Assembly (NCBI GenBank): GCA_029864805.1 | Contig: JAOTSS010000025.1 | Span: 1 to 24,908, forward strand | DNA length: 24,908 nt | Origin: Candidatus Nitrosopumilus sp. | Lineage (GTDB): Archaea > Thermoproteota > Nitrososphaeria > Nitrososphaerales > Nitrosopumilaceae | Direction: 5' to 3' | In this document: positions 23,187-24,908 of the stretch, one piece after another | How the letters are laid out: the number at the start of each line of letters is the position of its first letter | How positions within the stretch are numbered: position 1 is the first letter of the stretch | The notes under the pieces: generated by a model | What the model was told of the DNA's origin: nothing | The model's database searches: none | The model's input: only the letters and a program-made list of their open reading frames with translations | Translations under genes and position numbers: made by a program

Positions 23187-23405
23187 CTAATCTTCAGTGG
23201 TAATTGATGCAGGTGAAGGTTTTGTTGTTGCCATAACATATCCAATCCATGCAATTACTCCAAGAATCCCTCCTGCAATCATTAATACGGATAATTGTAA
23301 TACAATTGGACTCCATTCAGAGAGCATTAACAGATATGCATAAAGAAAAAACCCACCAATGCAAAGCACAAAAATTGTAATTCCCATCCCTTTACGCTTA
23401 TCCAT
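23187..23405 (-). CDS. Small two-helix membrane protein
   Basis: A 72-aa protein with a basic N-terminus (MDKRKGMG), two membrane helices (about 8-28 and 35-58) and an acidic tail (SITTED). Function unknown. A minus-strand TATA-like AATAAATAAC near 23423-23432 is about 24-26 nt before the ATG, consistent with a leaderless mRNA. Its last codon abuts the stop of the convergent methyltransferase gene. Confidence 0.75.
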   Translation of the reverse strand: MDKRKGMGITIFVLCIGGFFLYAYLLMLSEWSPIVLQLSVLMIAGGILGVIAWIGYVMATTKPSPASITTED

Positions 23406-23442
23406 GGCGAAGAATTTTTTGAGAGTTATTTATTGGTTTTAA

Positions 23443-23940
23443 CTAATCTAATTCAATTGCCATAAGATATGCATCTTCGCCATCTCGATAATAGGCGTTT
23501 AATTGTTGTCTAATAACAAATCCTAGTTTTTCATAGAGTCTAACAGCTTCGTTATTACTACATCTAACTTCTAAATAGAATTCATCACACTTTCGCAATT
23601 TTACGCCATTTACGGATTCTTCAACCAGTGCTCTTCCGATACCTTTCTTTCTATATTCATCAAGAACCGCAATAGAAACCACATGACCTTTTTTAACAAA
23701 TCCTAATTTTTTAAAATTTGAAAATCCGTATTCAGTTTTACACATAATATAACCAACATGTTTTCCTCCAATTTCTGCAATAATGAATGCCTCTGGAAGT
23801 TCTGCAAGTAGACTTTCATAGAAATAATCAGAATAATGTTCTGGAAGAGTTTTCAGATTAATTTCCATCACAGAAATAAGATCGCTTGGTTCTGCTCTTC
23901 TAATATTGCAATCCCCCAATTGTCTAAGAATTACTTGCAT
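23443..23940 (-). CDS. GNAT N-acetyltransferase, RimI/Ard1 type
   Basis: A 165-aa GNAT-fold enzyme that uses acetyl-CoA, probably to acetylate protein N-termini, as archaeal Ard1/Nat does. Motifs are NIRRAEPSDLISVMEIN at the start, LPEHYSDYFYESLL (substrate helix typical of Ard1/RimI), VVSIAVLDEYRKKGIGRAL with the acetyl-CoA loop R-x-x-G-x-G, and YLEVRCSNNEAVRLYEKLGF (motif B). I chose ATG 23940: a TATA-like TTTAAAAA on the minus strand at 23968-23975 is about 30 nt upstream, implying a near-leaderless mRNA. A TTG at 23961 would add 7 residues but lies too close to the box. It is divergent from the M50 protease gene. Confidence 0.88.
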   Translation of the reverse strand: MQVILRQLGDCNIRRAEPSDLISVMEINLKTLPEHYSDYFYESLLAELPEAFIIAEIGGKHVGYIMCKTEYGFSNFKKLGFVKKGHVVSIAVLDEYRKKGIGRALVEESVNGVKLRKCDEFYLEVRCSNNEAVRLYEKLGFVIRQQLNAYYRDGEDAYLMAIELD

Positions 23941-23967
23941 ACTGTTGATTAAGAGTCTCAATATTTA

Positions 23968-23975
23968 TTTTTAAA
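23968..23975 (-). promoter_or_regulatory. TATA-like box of the acetyltransferase gene
   Basis: On the minus strand TTTAAAAA, followed by another A/T block, lies 28-35 nt before the ATG at 23940. It supports that ATG over the TTG at 23961. Confidence 0.4.
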
Positions 23976-24013
23976 CCAAAAGACCATTAATAGAAAGATG
24001 GAGTAATGAATAG

Positions 24014-24908
24014 ATGGAAGGCACCTCACAGGAAGAGATTATCTCACTAGTCAAATCAATATTTAATGTAAGTGATTTTACAAAAACTGAATTTTCTTTA
24101 GAGTTTAGAATAGAAGATTATGATTTCAAATCAAAGTTCGAGGATTTAGCTAGAAAATTGGAGAATATGAGATATGCAGGAAAATTAGAAGAGATGAATG
24201 ATGGAAGATATGTAATCATTCAGAAATTTCCACCAAAAAAACAGAGAAGATGGATGAATTCTTCATGGACTCCTAGAATATTGTTTGCAGTTGTAATTTC
24301 ATTTGTAATGATTGATGGATATGTTAGGACGGATTGGGCCAATTCCATAGTTAAAATTGGAAATCCCTATGAGATGGCAGGAATCTATACTCTTGCACTT
24401 CTAGGGATTTTGGGAATTCATGAATCAGGTCATCTAATAGCAGCTAAAGCTCACAGACTAAAGACTACCTGGCCATATTTTATTCCAGGCTTACCTGTAA
24501 TTGGCATTCCAACATTTGGTGCAATCATTCAATCAAGAGGATTAACAATTAATCGAGAAATTTTATTTGATGTTGCAATTGCAGGTCCAATTGCAGGACT
24601 GGCTATAGCAATAATAGTTTCCATATTAGGAGCATATACTGCACCTGTTCTTGATGTAGATGTTGCTCAAGGATTTTACGAAGATTCAACATTGAGAAAA
24701 TGGGATCTAGGAGAACCCTTACTTATGACGGCGAGTTTATCATTATTTGGAAAGGGCGGTGATGGTCACGAAGTTTTAATGACACCACTTTTGTTTGCCG
24801 CTTGGTTTGGATTTTTAATTACGTTTTTGAATTTACTTCCAGCATGGCAATTAGACGGAGGACATATGGCAAGAACATTACTTGGTCCAAAATTACACAG
24901 ATATGCAA
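24014..24908 (+). CDS. M50 (site-2-protease-like) membrane metalloprotease, truncated by window end
   Basis: An open frame from ATG 24014 to the window edge (298 codons, no stop). It encodes an intramembrane zinc protease. A soluble N-terminal domain (about 1-80) is followed by membrane segments and the zinc-binding H136-E137-S-G-H140 within LGILGIHESGHLIAAKAH. A second conserved site, NLLPAWQLDGGHMAR with D281, supplies the third zinc ligand. The segment GIPTFGAII and the AGPIAG motif are typical of the family. Members cleave membrane-bound proteins, often regulators. The C-terminal helices are missing from the window. It shares a 73-nt divergent promoter region with the acetyltransferase gene. 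Confidence 0.92.
   Translation, partial: MEGTSQEEIISLVKSIFNVSDFTKTEFSLEFRIEDYDFKSKFEDLARKLENMRYAGKLEEMNDGRYVIIQKFPPKKQRRWMNSSWTPRILFAVVISFVMIDGYVRTDWANSIVKIGNPYEMAGIYTLALLGILGIHESGHLIAAKAHRLKTTWPYFIPGLPVIGIPTFGAIIQSRGLTINREILFDVAIAGPIAGLAIAIIVSILGAYTAPVLDVDVAQGFYEDSTLRKWDLGEPLLMTASLSLFGKGGDGHEVLMTPLLFAAWFGFLITFLNLLPAWQLDGGHMARTLLGPKLHRYA

Overview
The window looks like chromosomal DNA of an ammonia-oxidising archaeon of the Nitrosopumilus type (Nitrososphaerota, formerly Thaumarchaeota). It is AT-rich, with codons dominated by A/T third positions and AGA arginines. It carries archaeal information-processing genes: fibrillarin, Trm1, a TFE-beta-like factor, ABCE1 and an unlinked 5S rRNA. Many genes have a TATA-like box about 26-28 nt before the start codon, which implies leaderless mRNAs. 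I see no integrase, transposase, CRISPR array or plasmid gene.

Left part (1-4.5 kb): an RNA-processing cluster. The tail of an upstream gene (probably Nop5) overlaps fibrillarin, followed by RNase HII, Trm1 (tRNA G26), an RlmE-type rRNA methyltransferase, and a TFE-beta-like winged-helix factor with a repetitive lysine/proline-rich N-terminus. A small secreted or membrane-anchored protein follows. Next (4.6-9 kb) are an OLD-like ATPase/Toprim protein and a large secreted protein made of repeated beta-sandwich domains. At 9-10.3 kb, apt and an MTA phosphorylase form an adenine-salvage pair.

Middle (10.3-14.9 kb): a leftward group of small proteins (two of unknown function, a TrmB-like winged-helix regulator, a two-helix membrane protein). 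It is followed by a low-coding zone with two decayed genes, a tRNA-His, two possible tiny genes, a CorA transporter and a small RGTGSRK-motif protein.

Right part (14.9-24.9 kb): a tight three-gene non-oxidative pentose phosphate operon. Its first gene fuses the TPP half of transketolase to ribulose-phosphate 3-epimerase; the other transketolase half and transaldolase follow, each joined by a 4-nt overlap. Then come a DCC-type thiol protein, leucyl aminopeptidase, a 42-residue C2H2 zinc-finger protein, 5S rRNA, ABCE1 (divergent from 5S), a Trm5/Taw2-like methyltransferase, a small membrane protein, a RimI/Ard1 acetyltransferase, and an M50 site-2 protease cut by the window edge.

The most striking items are the transketolase-epimerase fusion, the 5S/ABCE1 head-to-head arrangement (an upstream ATG for ABCE1 falls inside the 5S gene), the mini zinc finger, the catalytic Glu-to-Asp change in RNase HII, and the standalone OLD-like protein. 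I did not find a convincing new multi-gene defence system.
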